Shown: positions 1 to 13,361 of the stretch, one piece after another
Numbering within the stretch: position 1 is the stretch's first letter
Layout: each line of letters begins with the position of its first letter
Assembly (NCBI RefSeq): GCF_003254395.2
Contig: NC_037643.1
Coordinates: 6,902,963 to 6,966,962 of the forward strand
Origin: Apis mellifera
Lineage: Eukaryota; Arthropoda; Insecta; Hymenoptera; Apidae
Length of the DNA: 64,000 nt
Direction of reading: 5' to 3'
Notes under the pieces: model-generated
Database searches by the model: none
What the model saw: the letters and a program-made list of their open reading frames with translations, nothing else
Told to the model about the DNA's origin: nothing
Made by a program: the position numbers and the translations under genes

Positions 1-590
1 TAATCAATGACGATTAAATTCTTTTTTCAGTAGAGAAAGAAAAAGAATGAAACTTTCTTAAGGATCGAAAGGTTTATTCTTTATTTATTGTTAGAAAAGA
101 ATATTATCGATCGATCAATTGATGAGTTACAATTACTTAAAAGTTACTGCAATTGTACTCAATTATAATAAATTCTCGACAAATTATCTCTTCAGATAAG
201 TTTTCCTTTTGGAACATAAACTTTCCAGTCATTTTTATATAATCAACGACGATTAAATTCTTCTTTTCGGTGAAGAAAGAAGAAGAATGAAACTTTATTT
301 ATTGTTAGAAAAGAATATTATCGATCGATCAATTGATGAGTTACAATTACTTAAAAGTTACTGCAATTGTACTCAATTATAATAAATTCTCAACAAATTA
401 TCTCTTCAGATAAGTTTTCCTTTTGGAATATAAACTTTCCAGTCATTTTTATATAATCAACGATGATTAAATTCTTCTTTTCGGTGGAGAAAGAAGAATC
501 GACGACGATTAAATTCTTCTTTTCGATGGAGAAAGAAGAAGAATCGACGACGATTAAATTCTTCTTTTCGGTGGAGAGAAAAGAAGAATG
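1..590. repeat. Tandem duplication, ~239/214-bp unit plus ~45-bp tail units
   Basis: Two long copies lie head to tail (about 1-239 and 240-453) and a third begins at 454. Shared blocks include TTATCGATCGATCAATTGA and the stretch around CAGTCATTTTTATATAATC. Copy 2 lacks about 25 bases present in copy 1 (near 57-82). After 454 only the GATTAAATTCTTCTTTTCGG block is repeated, as units of about 45 bp to 590. A minus-strand open frame here only reflects the repeat. No gene seen. Confidence 0.92.
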
Positions 591-1113
591 AAACTGCGGT
601 TTGTTTCTCTCTAAGGGTCGATCGATCGAAAGGGTTTTCAGGCGGTCACGATCGCAATCGTGCGCCGGGTAGGCGCCGATTCCTCGCATTGTCGCGTTCT
701 TGCACCTTGTTGTTCGCGACTTGTTCCGATATTATGATATATACACGGAGCAAGGAGAACCTATACCGCGAATCGCCTTGGAAAATCTCGCGGTGAAAGG
801 CAGTATTATTAATTTGCACGGATCGGTAATCGATCTTCGCCGCAAAAATCAATGCGTTCCCGATAATCTCGCAACGCCGCATAACCGAATAACCGTGTCA
901 TTAAAACGAGCTTACCGAGCGCAGTCCAACGTGTCTCGATCTCGACAGTCAAAGAGACAGTGTTACGCGTTCTTAATCGCGTTAAAAATCTCGCCACTTG
1001 GAACGTGGAAAAGATCGCAAGCCCGATATATCGATATATTTCTTCCCTTTTTTTTTCTTTTTCCTTTCCTCCAATTCTAAATCGGATAATGTCGAACTTG
1101 TATATTTACTTGT
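591..1113. other. Moderate-GC CpG-rich stretch, no gene assigned
   Basis: GC is visibly higher at 640-1000 than on either side. Overlapping open frames of 60-126 codons exist on both strands (for example 700-1080 plus and 646-882 minus). None shows a recognisable domain or paired splice signals. It could be a regulatory patch or degraded exon sequence. Confidence 0.4.
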
Positions 1114-1618
1114 ATTTGTTTTCGCTTTCGTTTGCGTTAATCTCTGATAAACAATGTAACGATATTGTAAGCATAATTCTAATAATAATAGAGAAGAATC
1201 GTTTCTTCCTCTTTCATTAAAAAAACAACAAATGATAAATAGAATATATATTATAATAAGAATCCAATATTAAGAAGAAGACCATCATCTTTTCACGTTA
1301 ATAATTTTAACGTTAAATGAATATTAATTAAGTTAAGTTAAAATTTGTGTAAAATGTATAGAAAAGCTTTGTCGATCGTAATTATAAGAAAAATTTCATT
1401 TAACTTGTATATCCATTTTGTTTTCGCTTTCGTTTGCGTTAATTTCTGATAAACGATATTATAAGCATAATCCTAATAATAATAGAGAAGAATCGTTTCT
1501 TCCTCCCTCATTAAAAGTTATGTTAAATAATTTTAAATGAAAATGAACAAAGTTAAGTAAAATTTGTGTAAAATGTATAGAAAAGCTTTGTCGATCATGA
1601 TTATAAGAAAATTTCGAT
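1114..1618. repeat. Diverged two-copy tandem duplication
   Basis: A block starting TTTGTTTTCGCTTTCGTTTG occurs near 1117 and again near 1417. It is followed in both copies by an ATAATAATAGAGAAGAATCG segment. Downstream, both copies share AAAATGTATAGAAAAGCTTT (about 1350 and 1570). The second copy is shorter and diverged by small deletions and substitutions. Confidence 0.85.
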
Positions 1619-2691
1619 GAATGAAAGATTTCACGAAATATTAAAATATTTTCTCATTCCAGAAATCATCTAGAAATCATTAGCTTGAACGTGAAAAAAA
1701 AAAATCGAGAACTTAGGAGGAAAGAAAAAAGAAGAAGAAATAATAAAATAATAATAGACGAATGGAAAAATTTTTAATAAAATTTGTTAAATTATCGGTG
1801 ATTCGAATGGTGAAATTTCTCTTCTCTGTGGGTTGCACATTCGCGGTTATCACGTGAGAATGGCGCGGTAATTACACCCACAATGCTCGTGATGGCGATG
1901 ATTTAAATCAGCGGATAGTTATCACGGTCATTGTGTTGGTACACGAGTTACACGACACGTGGAAAGAATTACTTATTGTCACGGTAAGCAGTATTTATGA
2001 GAACGTTATTTTAACACCTGCTGGGCGAGCAAACGGTCACATTATCTCGCCGAGGAAATTAGATTTAAATCGAGCAAGAATTTTAAGAAAAGAATTTTTT
2101 TCCACAGAGAAATATCAGGCAAATTTCTGATCACTTATCGATCACTTAAGGAAAGATAATACATATATATATCGATTTTTCAAATATGATCAAAGCGAAT
2201 TGAAAATAAATTCAATAATAGTTTTACAATCCTTTTCACGTATATTATTTATCCTATCCACTAATTCCCTTTTTTGTTTTATCCCCAAACACGAGTGAAA
2301 TAGAAAAGATTACATCCCATAATGGAATCATACATCAAACGTTCAAGCTCCCTAATAAATCACCATATATATACCTGCACACGCATATTCCCCAACATAT
2401 TGAAATTCATCGATGAAATATCGTGCTAGTTGCCACCTTCTTTCGCTCAACTTCACCCACGTTCCAACCCAGTGAAATATCACACGTGTCGCGTTATTAC
2501 TTTGTCACCTTTACTCTACAACCAAGCCACGAACAAATTAATCATACAAAGTTGATCAATATGTATGTATATACGTATTGATTGTCGAACGTCCGTCCAA
2601 TCAATCGATCAAAGTCGGTTGGAGTCGATGGAGGAAGGGAGATAGATGACGTTTGAAAGGTTTGAGAGAGAAAAAAAGAAGGAGAACTCAC
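1619..2691. other. AT-rich stretch; one 90-codon open frame without ATG
   Basis: Mostly AT-rich. A plus-strand frame is open from 1858 to a stop at 2128-2130 (90 codons). It has no ATG near its start and a donor-like ACG|GTAAGC at 1983-1984. The predicted residues look protein-like (VLVHELHDTWKELL in the middle), but no family is recognised and no upstream acceptor with a pyrimidine tract was found. It could be chance. Confidence 0.25.
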
Positions 2692-2724
2692 CGCGACGAG
2701 GGTGCTGAGAGCTTCAATTCGCAT
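2692..2724 (-). CDS. Candidate first coding exon (partial, signal-peptide-like start)
   Basis: On the minus strand an ATG at 2724-2722 has A at -3 and reads MRIEALSTLVA over 11 codons. At 2691 it meets a strong donor, GCG|GTGAGT, in phase 0. The short, mostly hydrophobic start would fit the beginning of a signal peptide. Upstream on this strand (2730-2930) the sequence is clearly GC-richer than its surroundings, as expected for a 5' UTR or promoter. The continuation would lie leftwards; no convincing second exon was found in the 2.7 kb that remain. Frame, donor and composition are seen directly; the gene itself is inference. A chance donor remains quite possible. Confidence 0.25.
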
Positions 2725-2953
2725 AGTAGCTGGCCAGGCCAGCGGGGAGGCCGTAGGTTCCAAGCTGTTGGACCGATTCACGTTCGTCGATCCACGATTA
2801 TTGCACGGCTATCTTCCGTTTTCACTCGAGCCAGGTATTCGACAGGCGATCCGATTCTCCCGGTTCTACGTCCATTTCTCGCGATCCGTTCCGCAGTTCC
2901 GGTGACATGGCTCCTCCGCCGATCTGTTGAAAATATTTTATATTGTATATATA
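2725..2953 (-). promoter_or_regulatory. GC-rich patch, possible 5' UTR/promoter
   Basis: A GC- and CpG-rich patch of about 200 bases in an AT-rich setting, immediately upstream of the minus-strand ATG at 2724. Plus-strand frames of 67 and 108 codons also cross it and match nothing recognised. No TATA box or initiator was clearly placed. The call rests on composition and position only. Confidence 0.2.
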
Positions 2954-2969
2954 TGTGTGTGTGTGTGTA
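2954..2969. repeat. (TG)n microsatellite
   Basis: About eight TG units, preceded by a short TA run. Confidence 0.9.
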
Positions 2970-2970
2970 T

Positions 2971-3500
2971 TTTGTGTGAATATATTTTTATCGACAGTTG
3001 GAAGCTGTTAACTGTTAACTAGATATTGAGTATCATTAGTATTGATTGACCTATGTTATTTGATAAAAGTTTATAAATAATTCTTGATTTTGTGTGAATA
3101 TATTTTTATTGATAGTTGGTAGCACTGTTAACTAGATATTGAGTATCATTAGTATTGATTGAGCTATTTTATTTGATAAAAGTTTGTAAATAATCCTTGA
3201 AATTATAGTATAATATCTCAGATTTTATGTGAATATATTTTTATTGACAGTTGGAAGCACTGTTAACTAAGGGATAATTGAATATCATTATTGTATTGAT
3301 TGAGTTATGTTATTTAATAAAAGTTTGTAAATAATCCTTGAAATTATATCTCAGATTTGTGTGAATATATTTTTATTGACAGTTGATAGCACTTAACTAG
3401 GAGATAATTGGTAATTGAATGATAATTAGTATTGATTGAGCTATGTTATTTAATAAAAGTTTATAAATAATCCTTGAAATTATAGTATAATATCTCTAGT
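2971..3500. repeat. Tandem array, ~120-135-bp unit, 4 copies
   Basis: Copies start near 2971, 3089, 3225 and 3355. Each opens with TGTGAATATATTTTTAT and the GACAGTTGG block and continues through AGTATTGATTGAGCTATG-like sequence to AAAGTTTATAAATAAT. The last three also share a CTTGAAATTATA tail. Copies differ by small insertions and substitutions. Confidence 0.93.
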
Positions 3501-4206
3501 ATAATAGAGAGAATATTTTCTTAATTACTTCTTAATCATTTTTATATAATTAATTAAATTATGATATATTTCAAAAATTGTCTATGTATCTGAGTATTGA
3601 ATTTAATTTAAATTTGATTTTAATTAAATTTTCCTGTATTATGAATAATTCCATTGCATCTCTCTAATTCACGTTTTCTACTTCTCATCTATTTTTTTAT
3701 CACTATTAAAATAAAAAAGAAAAAGAGACACACGAATCTGGAAGAAATCCAAGTGTATACGATAATTGAAAAATATATTCAAAATTTCAAATTACAATGC
3801 ATTTCAATTGTATCTAAATACTTTTTTTCATTTTCATACCTTACGTGTCTAATCTAATCCGACACCGAATCTCGATCTATCATTCAACTTCATCCAATCC
3901 AAAGATTACAGATTCATATCAAGTGTAATTTAACGGGGGGGATTAAACTCCTCTCTCGAATCGAATTAAAATTAATTTCCGATATTAATTTTACCTCAAC
4001 TTTGACTAATGCCAAAGTCTAATTTATAATTGGAATAATTTTTGCACGATGACTCGAAATTACGTGTAACACCTGTAACACGGTGTTAAGTTAAGTGGAA
4101 GAGGCGACACGATCGCGACGACACGTTGCGCTAGACTGGATCGATCTTTAAGATTTACCGATAAAAGTAACGAGGGTAGAGTAAGTTAAACGCCGGCGTT
4201 TCGTTT

Positions 4207-4242
<36 letters not shown>

Positions 4243-5149
4243 TGCAACACACGTTTCGTCACACGTTGGACGTGTGTCATCGATAATACCGAATCGATAT
4301 CTTATCTCAACGCGATCGATTACGTTCTTGTACATGCACTGACCTATCAAAATGATCCTTTCGAACAAAGATTCTTACCATTCTTCGTTTTACACTCGTT
4401 ATCCACTGTAGGTAATCATGGACAATTTTAAAAAGAAGGATTATTTTTATTTAAAAAGACGATCTTTTTAATTCTCTTTTCAAATATACATCTATAACTT
4501 ACTATAATTTTAAGTTATTTTTAAATGATAATTATTCGATTATTATTGAATAAACATCATTTATCGGTAATTAAACGTATATAAATAAACGAGATTCGAA
4601 TATCTTTAATATTATACTGTTAAAATAATTTGTAAAAGATATTAATTCTTAATTTGCCATGTCGCTATTGACATAAGTAGGCTATTTATTTACTTTATTT
4701 ACATAATGGTTGTATATATTATTGCATTTAACGCGTTAAACTGTTGATATTTAAACAAAAGCGGATTATTCCTAGAATTGGTTTTGAAATAACGAAGGTA
4801 GTATGATATGTACGATTTCTCTCTCGATCGCCAGCGTTGATAAGCCTTATGCACCTATAGAATGGCGAGTATTAGATGCTGGTAAACGCTGCCGCTCCCA
4901 GTATCATTCGTTATATGAGTTAATGACTCTCGAGAAATCATCGATTGGTCCGTCTTGAAGCCGCGACGCCTCTCATACCCGTGTAAACACGCCTTCTCAC
5001 GTAATATAATGGACGAGTGTTAAATTTCGATCGTGGCGAATTCTGAATTAATAAGAATTTAATAAGACGACAAGAATTACTTACTTCGATATCGAATATT
5101 ACTATTATTGCATAACATGACCTGGGTATCCGAATCTTGGATATCCAAA
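3501..5149. other. AT-rich non-coding stretch
   Basis: No supportable gene. It contains an A-rich tract with AAAAG units at about 4206-4240, a run of seven G at 3935-3941, and a modestly GC-richer part at 4840-5000 with no coherent frame. Confidence 0.5.
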
Positions 5150-5830
5150 TATCAATCTGAATACTCGAATATTCGAATTTGAATCTGGGCACTCGAATAT
5201 TTGAATATTTGAATATTTGAATATCCTGGTACTCGAATATTTCTGAATATTCTGAATCTGAATACTCGAATAATCGAATTTGAATCTGGATGCTCGAATA
5301 TTTGGATATTGAATATGGGTACTCGAATATTTCTGAATATTCTGAATCTGAATACTTGAATATTTGAATATTGAATCTGAGTACTCGAATATTTGGATAT
5401 TGAATCTGGGTACTCGAATATTTTTGAATATTCTGAATCTGAATACTCGAATATTCGAATTTGAATTTGGGTACTTGAATATTTGGATATTGAATCTGGG
5501 TACTCGAATATTTCTGAATATTCTGAATCTGAATACTCGAATAATCGAATTTGAATTTGGGTATTCGAATATTTGGATATTGAATCTACTCGAATATTTC
5601 TGAATATTCTGAATCTGAATACTCGAATAATCGAATTTGAATTTGAGTACTTGAATATTAAATTTGGATATTGAATCTGGGTACTCGAATATTTGAATCT
5701 GAATCTGAGTATTCGAATAAATTTTTCGAATCTGAAATAATTGGATTTGAATTTTGAAGTTGAATATTTTGAATACTCGAAGAATTCTGTAGATTGAAAA
5801 TTGAAAATTCAAGTATCCGAATATTTAAAT
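5150..5830. repeat. GAATAT-rich tandem array, ~90-bp higher-order unit
   Basis: A short motif around CTCGAATATTTGGATATTGA is reiterated. A higher-order unit beginning GGTACTCGAATATTTCTGAA recurs near 5228, 5318, 5409, 5499 and 5585, so the period is close to 90 bp. Because 90 is a multiple of three, the minus strand stays open for 235 codons (5105-5812) with a 30-residue repeat rich in I, F, N, R and S. A plus-strand frame is open as well. I read it as a satellite-like array. It is not a gene call. Confidence 0.93.
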
Positions 5831-8751
5831 TCAGATAATAAAGATGAAAAATCTGAAAAGAAGGAAAACTTGTGAAATCTCGAAGCAAATTTTATTTCAA
5901 TACTCGAATACAATATTGCAAACGAATCGAAGAGATTAATTTTAACTACGTAGATGAATAAACTACGTAGATCTATTATAAATAACGCGGAATGAGGAAG
6001 ATTAAAATAATAATTGCGATGAAGAAAATGAAGATTTATTGCGCGATTCCCGTGGAACCAGTTTCAGCTCAATGACAAAAAGTTGGACGTAACTCGGAAG
6101 GACTTTTTATACAGGACAGACTCTACAATGAAATATTATACTCAAGAATTATTGAAATCTGGTTATAGATCATGAAAATGGATTATTAATTTTCTATTTT
6201 ATCGAGGCGAAGGTATTTAACGAGATCAATGCTATCGATAGATCGATTAATAAATCCGTGTTACACGGAGTAAATTATTCGATAAGAAAGAAACAGGATG
6301 AATAAATCATGGAATTTTTATCCTGTTTATATTATAATTATAGGCTTGATTATAGGCTGGTGAGGTTATAATCGAATAATAGAGATATTTCCTTGGCATT
6401 TTTGTTGACACGAGGTGAGAGATATTGCGACATCGCGGAACAAAGAGAAAGGTTTCAACCATTTTCAAATATCATCGCGGACACGAAGCCATTCTTATTA
6501 GAACGCTTCTTGCTTTTGCATAATCTCGTAATTTGCATCCTTTACAATATCTCGATCCATCCATCCATTATTACTCCAATTGGGATCTATCTTTTTAAAT
6601 CCAGGGATCTCCCTGTTTCGAAATACCCGATGTCGCTTCAAAATTGTGAACGATTGATCAAATATTTATTACTCCAATTATTTTCTATGCTTTGAATGAT
6701 AAATTAAAGGAAAATTATTCAAAATTATTCAAACATTACTCGATGTAAAGTAGAACAAAAATTTTATTTCGATCGTTGTTAAAAAAAAGAATATATAACG
6801 ATCGATCCATCATTCGATGTTTTTTCTCCTATAATTACATTCGTTCTACATGTAATTTATTATCGTGTAAATTTAGAATCAATACAAATCAGTGTAAACA
6901 AAAAAACTACACGATATAGGAAATATATTCCTTCTATGAAGATTGTCCATCTATTACAAGAAGATTGAGCAAACAATCTTAATTAAAAATAACACGATAA
7001 ATAACAAATAATATCTTATTCGTTCAATTCTCGAATTTTCTCGAATCAGGAATTTAATCAACTTCGATCAAGTTTCTATCATCTTTTATATTATCTGCCA
7101 TCGATCGAGCATCTCTCTTTCAATCGATGCCATAAGAATCGATTATTTCGTTCTGTGAATCAATGAACGCGCGTAATCGTCAATATAATTTTTTAATTAA
7201 TGACGTTGGAAACGCGTAATCGATATAAGTAATGGATCATCATCGATAAAAGCAGATAGCATTTGCAGACGGACGATCCCTTATCGAGCCTTACTCCATC
7301 CATGATAATTGTAATCGAAGATATAATCTTTTTTATTCTTTGAGACGATTCATTGACGAGATTGAATCACTTTTTTTTTTCAAGGATCGAGCGAATCAAA
7401 AAATCGTAAGAAGTATAATTGAATATATGTGAATTTTTGATTGTGAAAAAATTGTGGATACTTTAAATCGTTTTATAAAAAGAAGAAAGGAATCGAATGT
7501 TTCGAAAATTACTTTTCTATTTTTTCGATCGAATTCACAAAAGAGTTCGAAGAAAGTTTTACTCGATGACATCTAAAAATCTAGTTATTAACTTTGAATA
7601 TAATCGAAAATTTCGTGCAATTTTCTATCGCAAAAAAATCGATTGACCAATCGAACATACACGAATTGGAATTCTGAATCTCATTTTTCTTCTGAACCAT
7701 CATGTGTGATCGATGAATCGCTGAAAAATGACCGATCGATCGGAAATAGATAAATAAAAATCGGGATTCCACTTATTTATTTTCTCTTATCTTTCTTCTA
7801 AATCTTTTCGCAAGGTGTATGATCGATAATTCATCATACGCGATTTCCCGTTCGGTCATCGTTCGTGCGAAAGAGGATAAAAAGAAATTTAAAAAAAGTA
7901 AAAATAAAAAGGTAGGATATTTCTCGTATCTCTTTTGCAACGATAATTTCGACAATTTATTATCGTCGCGAGATATAATAAATTTTACACATCGCGAAAC
8001 AAACGAAAATATCAGAAAAATTGTTAGAGAATATTCGAAATATTTAAGATAGTTTTTCTTAGATTATTTTAAAAGGAACAAAAGGAGTATCTTGTTCTTT
8101 CAAGAAATCGAAATCGCGTGCAATCCACTTTCTATCGGAAAAACAAAAGCTTTGAAATAGTTTGGAACTATTGGATGGCGATGAAGCGAGGAGAAACTGA
8201 GCTGAGCAATGCTGAGCATAATTCACGGGGAAAGATAAAGCAGGGAATTTCGCCTCGTAAAACATTTCGTCATAAATGCGGAGGCAGAAAGCGAGCTTTC
8301 GGTAGAAAGTGAAACCGATCAAGAAATCGTATCAAAAATATCCACCTACGATAGAAAATCGAGCAACTTTCTCCTCTCCTCGATGAACAACCCTTTGTTG
8401 CGATTTACATATATATATAAATTGTAAAAAAAATATCCTTACTTTCCTTCCGACATTCAATTTTATTTCTATTATATTCCGAATACAACTTTTGAATAGC
8501 TTTGAAAATTGGAAAAATTCTAGATTGTTAGTTAACCTAACTAACGAAGCAGAAACAAATATTTCTTTTTGAAGAAATACACGTAACAACACCACATAAT
8601 TTCACATAAATAAGCACATTATACTTTCTGTATTCGAATATTTGAAAACTTTTCCTAATATTTTTAATATTATTCCGTCAAAATTTTTTTATAACCTATC
8701 TTCTCGCGTACGTATATACGTATACACATTCGATTATCGATCCGACGTCAC
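5831..8751. other. AT-rich non-coding stretch
   Basis: Nothing supportable. Short open frames (60-100 codons) occur on both strands without recognisable domains. TCGATCGA strings are common. Confidence 0.5.
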
Positions 8752-9060
8752 ATGAGCGTTACGTGTCAATCGATACATGTATATCGACCGATACTCGCTT
8801 TCGGGCGAGAAAAAACAAGATGGCGGATCGAGCGAAAACCTCGTCCTGTTTACAATATACAAAAGTTTATTGTATCACTTATACGACATCCAATTAAAAT
8901 CTATACATATATACATAGAGGAATAGCAACAATTAGCGAGGTATCGATTTGCGGGAATCGATTCCGCGGCAGAACTCGTGTACCTGGCGATCTCAAGGAT
9001 CAGATAGAAAGGCTGCACTTTAATCGCGCGATATTTGCAAGAAGCGGAACGAACTTGTAA
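8752..9060 (+). other. Unassigned 102-codon open frame with ATG
   Basis: A complete frame from ATG (8752) to TAA in a locally GC-richer patch. The product would be basic, with clusters of R and K and no clear membrane segment or signal peptide. There is no splice context, and C at -3 is a poor start context. I do not recognise it; chance is the likelier explanation. Confidence 0.12.
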
Positions 9061-10451
9061 CCAGGAGGGGAAAAACTTTATGGTATCGGTGCACGGAGAT
9101 AGGGATTAAATTGGATCTCGACTTGTAATCGTCAACCCGACATTTTTATCAAAACGCATCGCGCGTCCCAGCCATTATGTAACCGCTCACTTTTAATTGG
9201 CCGATAATGAAGTTCCCTATTATCGGTAATTACACGGGTAAATGAATATGGACATAATGAGAGGTGGTCATTGATCGATGATGATAATTCGTCGGTGACA
9301 TGGAAATAATCTTTTAGTAGCGTGAGATAAAACGCGATAAAACCTTGCCACGTGGATAATACAATGAGAAATGTGATATGTAACGCGGAGAGATAGATAA
9401 TGAAACAAATTTAACAACAACGAATCGAGATCCCCGTCTCGAGAAAAATTATGAGCCGTTTGATTTATGAACGTATCACCGTTCGTATCGATGTTTTCTC
9501 TTTCGAAATACGTACAGAGCTTAATTATAAGCCATGGATAGGCGGAAGAGCGAACAATTTAAAAAATTTGTGTGCCTATCTCGTTTGTGTTATACGATAT
9601 TCTACATATATATATATAATCCAATCGTGAGATTAATCTGAATTTAACGTGTCAGATTATAGAAATTGTATCGAGAAACATTGATTGCATTCGTGGAAAA
9701 AATTCGAGAAAGTCTTAACGAGCTTCGAAAAGATTTCAATTTGGAAACAATGTATCGCGATTGAGCGAGCAATGAGAGATCATATCGATCCAAACATCGA
9801 TAATTTGCACAGGTTGAATTTAGAATCAGACAGATAGACATGCGTACGAGATATCGCTAAATGGTGATCCAGATCGAAGTTGAAGATCATTTGTGAGAGA
9901 TTAACAGAGTGGAAATTTGTATTAGAAGAGATGGAATAGAAGATTGTATATTTTAATTACAAATGAATAGAAGATATATTTAATTCTGAAATCTATCTTT
10001 CTAAATTTATATTTCAAAATACGAATGCAATTCAGATTTTTACATTACGATATTTTTCTCTAGATTCTAAATTAAGAAAATTTAAACCTAAATTAGTATA
10101 ATTAACATTAGAATCAGGATCAAATCCAAAACAGTTTTAAATCTCAGATTCTTAAATCCACGAACCAAGCTTTAGATTTAGACTTTAAAAGATTGTTCAT
10201 AGATCAAAGAATGCGTTTGAAATCAAAATGAAAAATCATGAGACCAAGATTATTTCATCGTGTTAAATATTATTCATATTATTAAATATTATTATTAAAT
10301 ATTATTCAAATTCAAATTTTCAATAATAATAATTAAATTATAATTGAAAAACTAAAGAATATTGAAAATTAACTCTACTAATAAATTCATAGAATACCAG
10401 AGATTCCCTTTTACCATTCAACTTTACAAAATTTATTGAAATCTTGTGTCA
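9061..10451. other. AT-rich non-coding stretch
   Basis: No gene, RNA or long repeat seen. CGGTAATTACAC at about 9223 also occurs near 1867, possibly by chance. Confidence 0.5.
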
Positions 10452-10986
10452 GCTAAGAATGTGGAAGCGTAATTAAATTCTATACAATTTTAATAATATA
10501 AAGCTAATAAAAAGCTAGTATTTAACAAAATTTTTAATTAAATGGTTTTTGAATTTTAAGATTTCTGAGATCAAAAGATCGATCAAAATTCTAGCTTTGT
10601 TCGACGAAATTAACTAAAGTCTTTTGCAAATTTTCAAAAGATTTCAAGAATTCTTCAAAAGATTTCAAGAATTCCGATCCAATGTAATCTAATCGTTTAT
10701 CTCTAATCAAGAATCGATACTTAAAAATAAATCGAGGACAAACGCACTGAAAATCTTCATAATGAATCTTATAATCAATATAAAATTTCATCAAGTTCGA
10801 CAAACTTATCTTATCGATTAAACAATATAACTAAATAAATGAAATATTTGATTCTAAATAATGTCACAATGTCTACTGTGTACACTTTGAATAATTTTCT
10901 TTAGAAACATTTTCTAGATCTCACCTAAGAATGTGGAAGCCTAATTAAATTCTATACAATTTTGCATAAAGCTAATAAAAAGCTAT
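10452..10986. repeat. Direct repeat pair, ~65 bp, ~470 bp apart
   Basis: GCTAAGAATGTGGAAGCGTA with about 45 following bases (10452-10519) recurs as CCTAAGAATGTGGAAGCCTA at 10924-10986. Both copies run through TTAAATTCTATACAATTTT and AAGCTAATAAAAAGCTA. Between them, a short AAAGATTTCAAGAATTC duplication lies at about 10636-10675. Confidence 0.85.
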
Positions 10987-12246
10987 ATTTTTATATATAT
11001 TTAAATTTCGCATGATCGAACGAACGAACGCATTCGCAACAATCTGACAATAAATAGTAATTCGATCGACAATTATTATCTTGATATATCGATCTCTGCA
11101 AATTTGATCGATCAATGTCGCGCTAATGTTCAATCGAAATGTTTCTTGAACTTACGGGGAATGGTTGATCGAATTCGAGGAAGTCGAGTAACGTTATATT
11201 GCCGTTTAATGGCCTCTAATGAATCTAAGTAATTTCCTATCTGTTCAGGCTGGAGATTCGATCGAGTCTATAAAACGCTGACCCCTAATCTTACCGAGAT
11301 TAATGGCATCCAATCGAGCAATGTGACAGTTATAATAAACCTCGGTTGATGCCAGCCGTAATTTCATTATTTCCAATAAGACTTTAGATTGAGAAATTAT
11401 TCCTACCTTATTATTTTGTTTTTACTTGTTGCTCAGCAACGGATCCGCTATGCTCAATGTTTCAAAAATTCATTCAGGACAGGAGAAAGTTTGATTATAC
11501 ATTTTTCAAATTTCAAAGTTATAATGCGATCGTGCAACATAGATTTCAGAATAATAATTTAAATTCCCTATAATATATAATAACTTATTCCCTAAAAATC
11601 TGACGATGCATGAAAGACAAAAAAAAAAAGAAAAGGAAAAATTGGTTCGTCCATTTTAATTAAAAATTAAAATTAAAAGATATTTTCTTATATATAAATT
11701 AAAAGATATTTTCTTTCTAATTTTTCTTTCCTTTTTTGCCATAAATATACCTTTTGATGAAGAAGAAGATACAAAGGAATGTCAATCGAAGAGATACGAT
11801 TTAAAAAAAAAACTAGATCTTAAATTTTGATTCATTCACGTGAAACGCCCTGTACTTTGTGCACACGAAATCTGATAAAGACAGGGATGTAAATTTGAAT
11901 ATTGTCGGATCGAATGTAATTCGCATATAACAAAAGATAAATAATGCAATATCTATAACCGTAAGAAAAATTGCATACGAGGGAATTAAGCTTAAATAAG
12001 GCATGATTCATATCGCGAAATACGCGTGAATAACGTTCATATATGACTCGTACGTTTGAACAATGAATCTATAATCGAGTTATTATCGACGGAATCGTGG
12101 AGATACTCCACTCGAAAGAAGGTAAATTGAACTTTAATCATACAGGTGAATGGGAATCGGTGTGAACTGATAACGATCGATGAGTCTGCGTTACACACTT
12201 ACTTACTTGCAATTTTTTTCACGATAGCGCCGGCACTTCGTAATCT

Positions 12247-12290
12247 AAAAAAAAAAAAAAAGAAGAAGAAGAAGAAGAAGAGGAAGAAAA
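12247..12290. repeat. Poly(A) followed by (GAA)n
   Basis: About 15 A residues run into seven or so GAA/AAG units and another A run. Confidence 0.92.
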
Positions 12291-12566
12291 AAAATCTATT
12301 ACAATTTTCAATCATCTTTTATTTTTAACGGTTATATTATATAAGCGCGTTTCAGTGAAGTATTTTAATAACACGTTAGCGAAATGAAAACAGGTTTTCA
12401 GATTTTTGTGGTTCTCGTTAATTAATAAAGTCGCGCGAGCGGCTATTTTATTATAAAAATATAGGTTATACGGCGTGTTTAATTATTTTCTTTACGCTGT
12501 GTTGATTCTAATCGTGTGCTACGTTTAAACGGGTATTATTAGTGTTCAATATTAGAATTATTATTG

Positions 12567-12594
12567 AAAAAAAAAAAAAAAAAGAAAAAAAAAA
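12567..12594. repeat. A-rich low-complexity tract
   Basis: Runs of A interrupted by a single G. No flanking duplication was seen that would mark it as a retroposon tail. Confidence 0.85.
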
Positions 12595-13361
12595 CGTCGT
12601 TATATAAACGTATCGATATTTTTATCTTGTTTTATTTCTGTGCATTATCAGTGTATAACATTTGAAAGCAAAGTACATTATAGATAAAAATAAAAAGTAT
12701 ATTTTCACGGTTCCAAAAAGAAATATTGAGAATTGAAATTTGAAAAATTTAGATGGAAGAAGTCGAGGAAGAAGTTTCGTATATCGATTGAAGTGAATAC
12801 GAATACTTTTAATCAAATACACCTTTATTTATCCGTTATTATTTCTTTTTATTATCTTTATTAGCAATACCGTGAATCAATGAACCATCGATGATAAAGA
12901 AAGCCTGTTGCGCAACATGCTAAACAATAATCGAGTAGCGCGTTAACGATCTTGTATCTCGATATAAATCCCTCTCCTCCTGGTATTGGGGGGCATGTTT
13001 TCACTGCGCATTGGCGAACATTGGTTTCTTTTATATCAAAGGGAAAAAAGGAAAAGCTGGTTTCGCCTGATCGGTTTAATAAATGCAAAACGGCGACCGC
13101 GAGATCTGGTTTCGAATTACGATAAAGATTCGAAAGAAACGTCGGTCACACAATGTTCACATTTTATACAGGCTGATTCACATAGAGGTTCTGTTCTATT
13201 TTCTTCGTGCAAGCCTCGAGTACGAGGTTTGGGAAATCGATTCCTTTGAAATTGGATTTAATCTGATCGGATTCCGATTGTTGGAAATTTATATTATTGC
13301 AATTTTGATTTGAATCGTAATCAGGTACATGGTGGATGTTTAAATCCACAGAATGCATCGT

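Larger units (their letters stand above)
10987..13361. other. AT-rich non-coding stretch
   Basis: No supportable gene. A small palindrome, GTTGCTCAGCAAC, lies near 11428. Short frames at 12861-13313 overlap on both strands and are unassigned. Confidence 0.45.
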
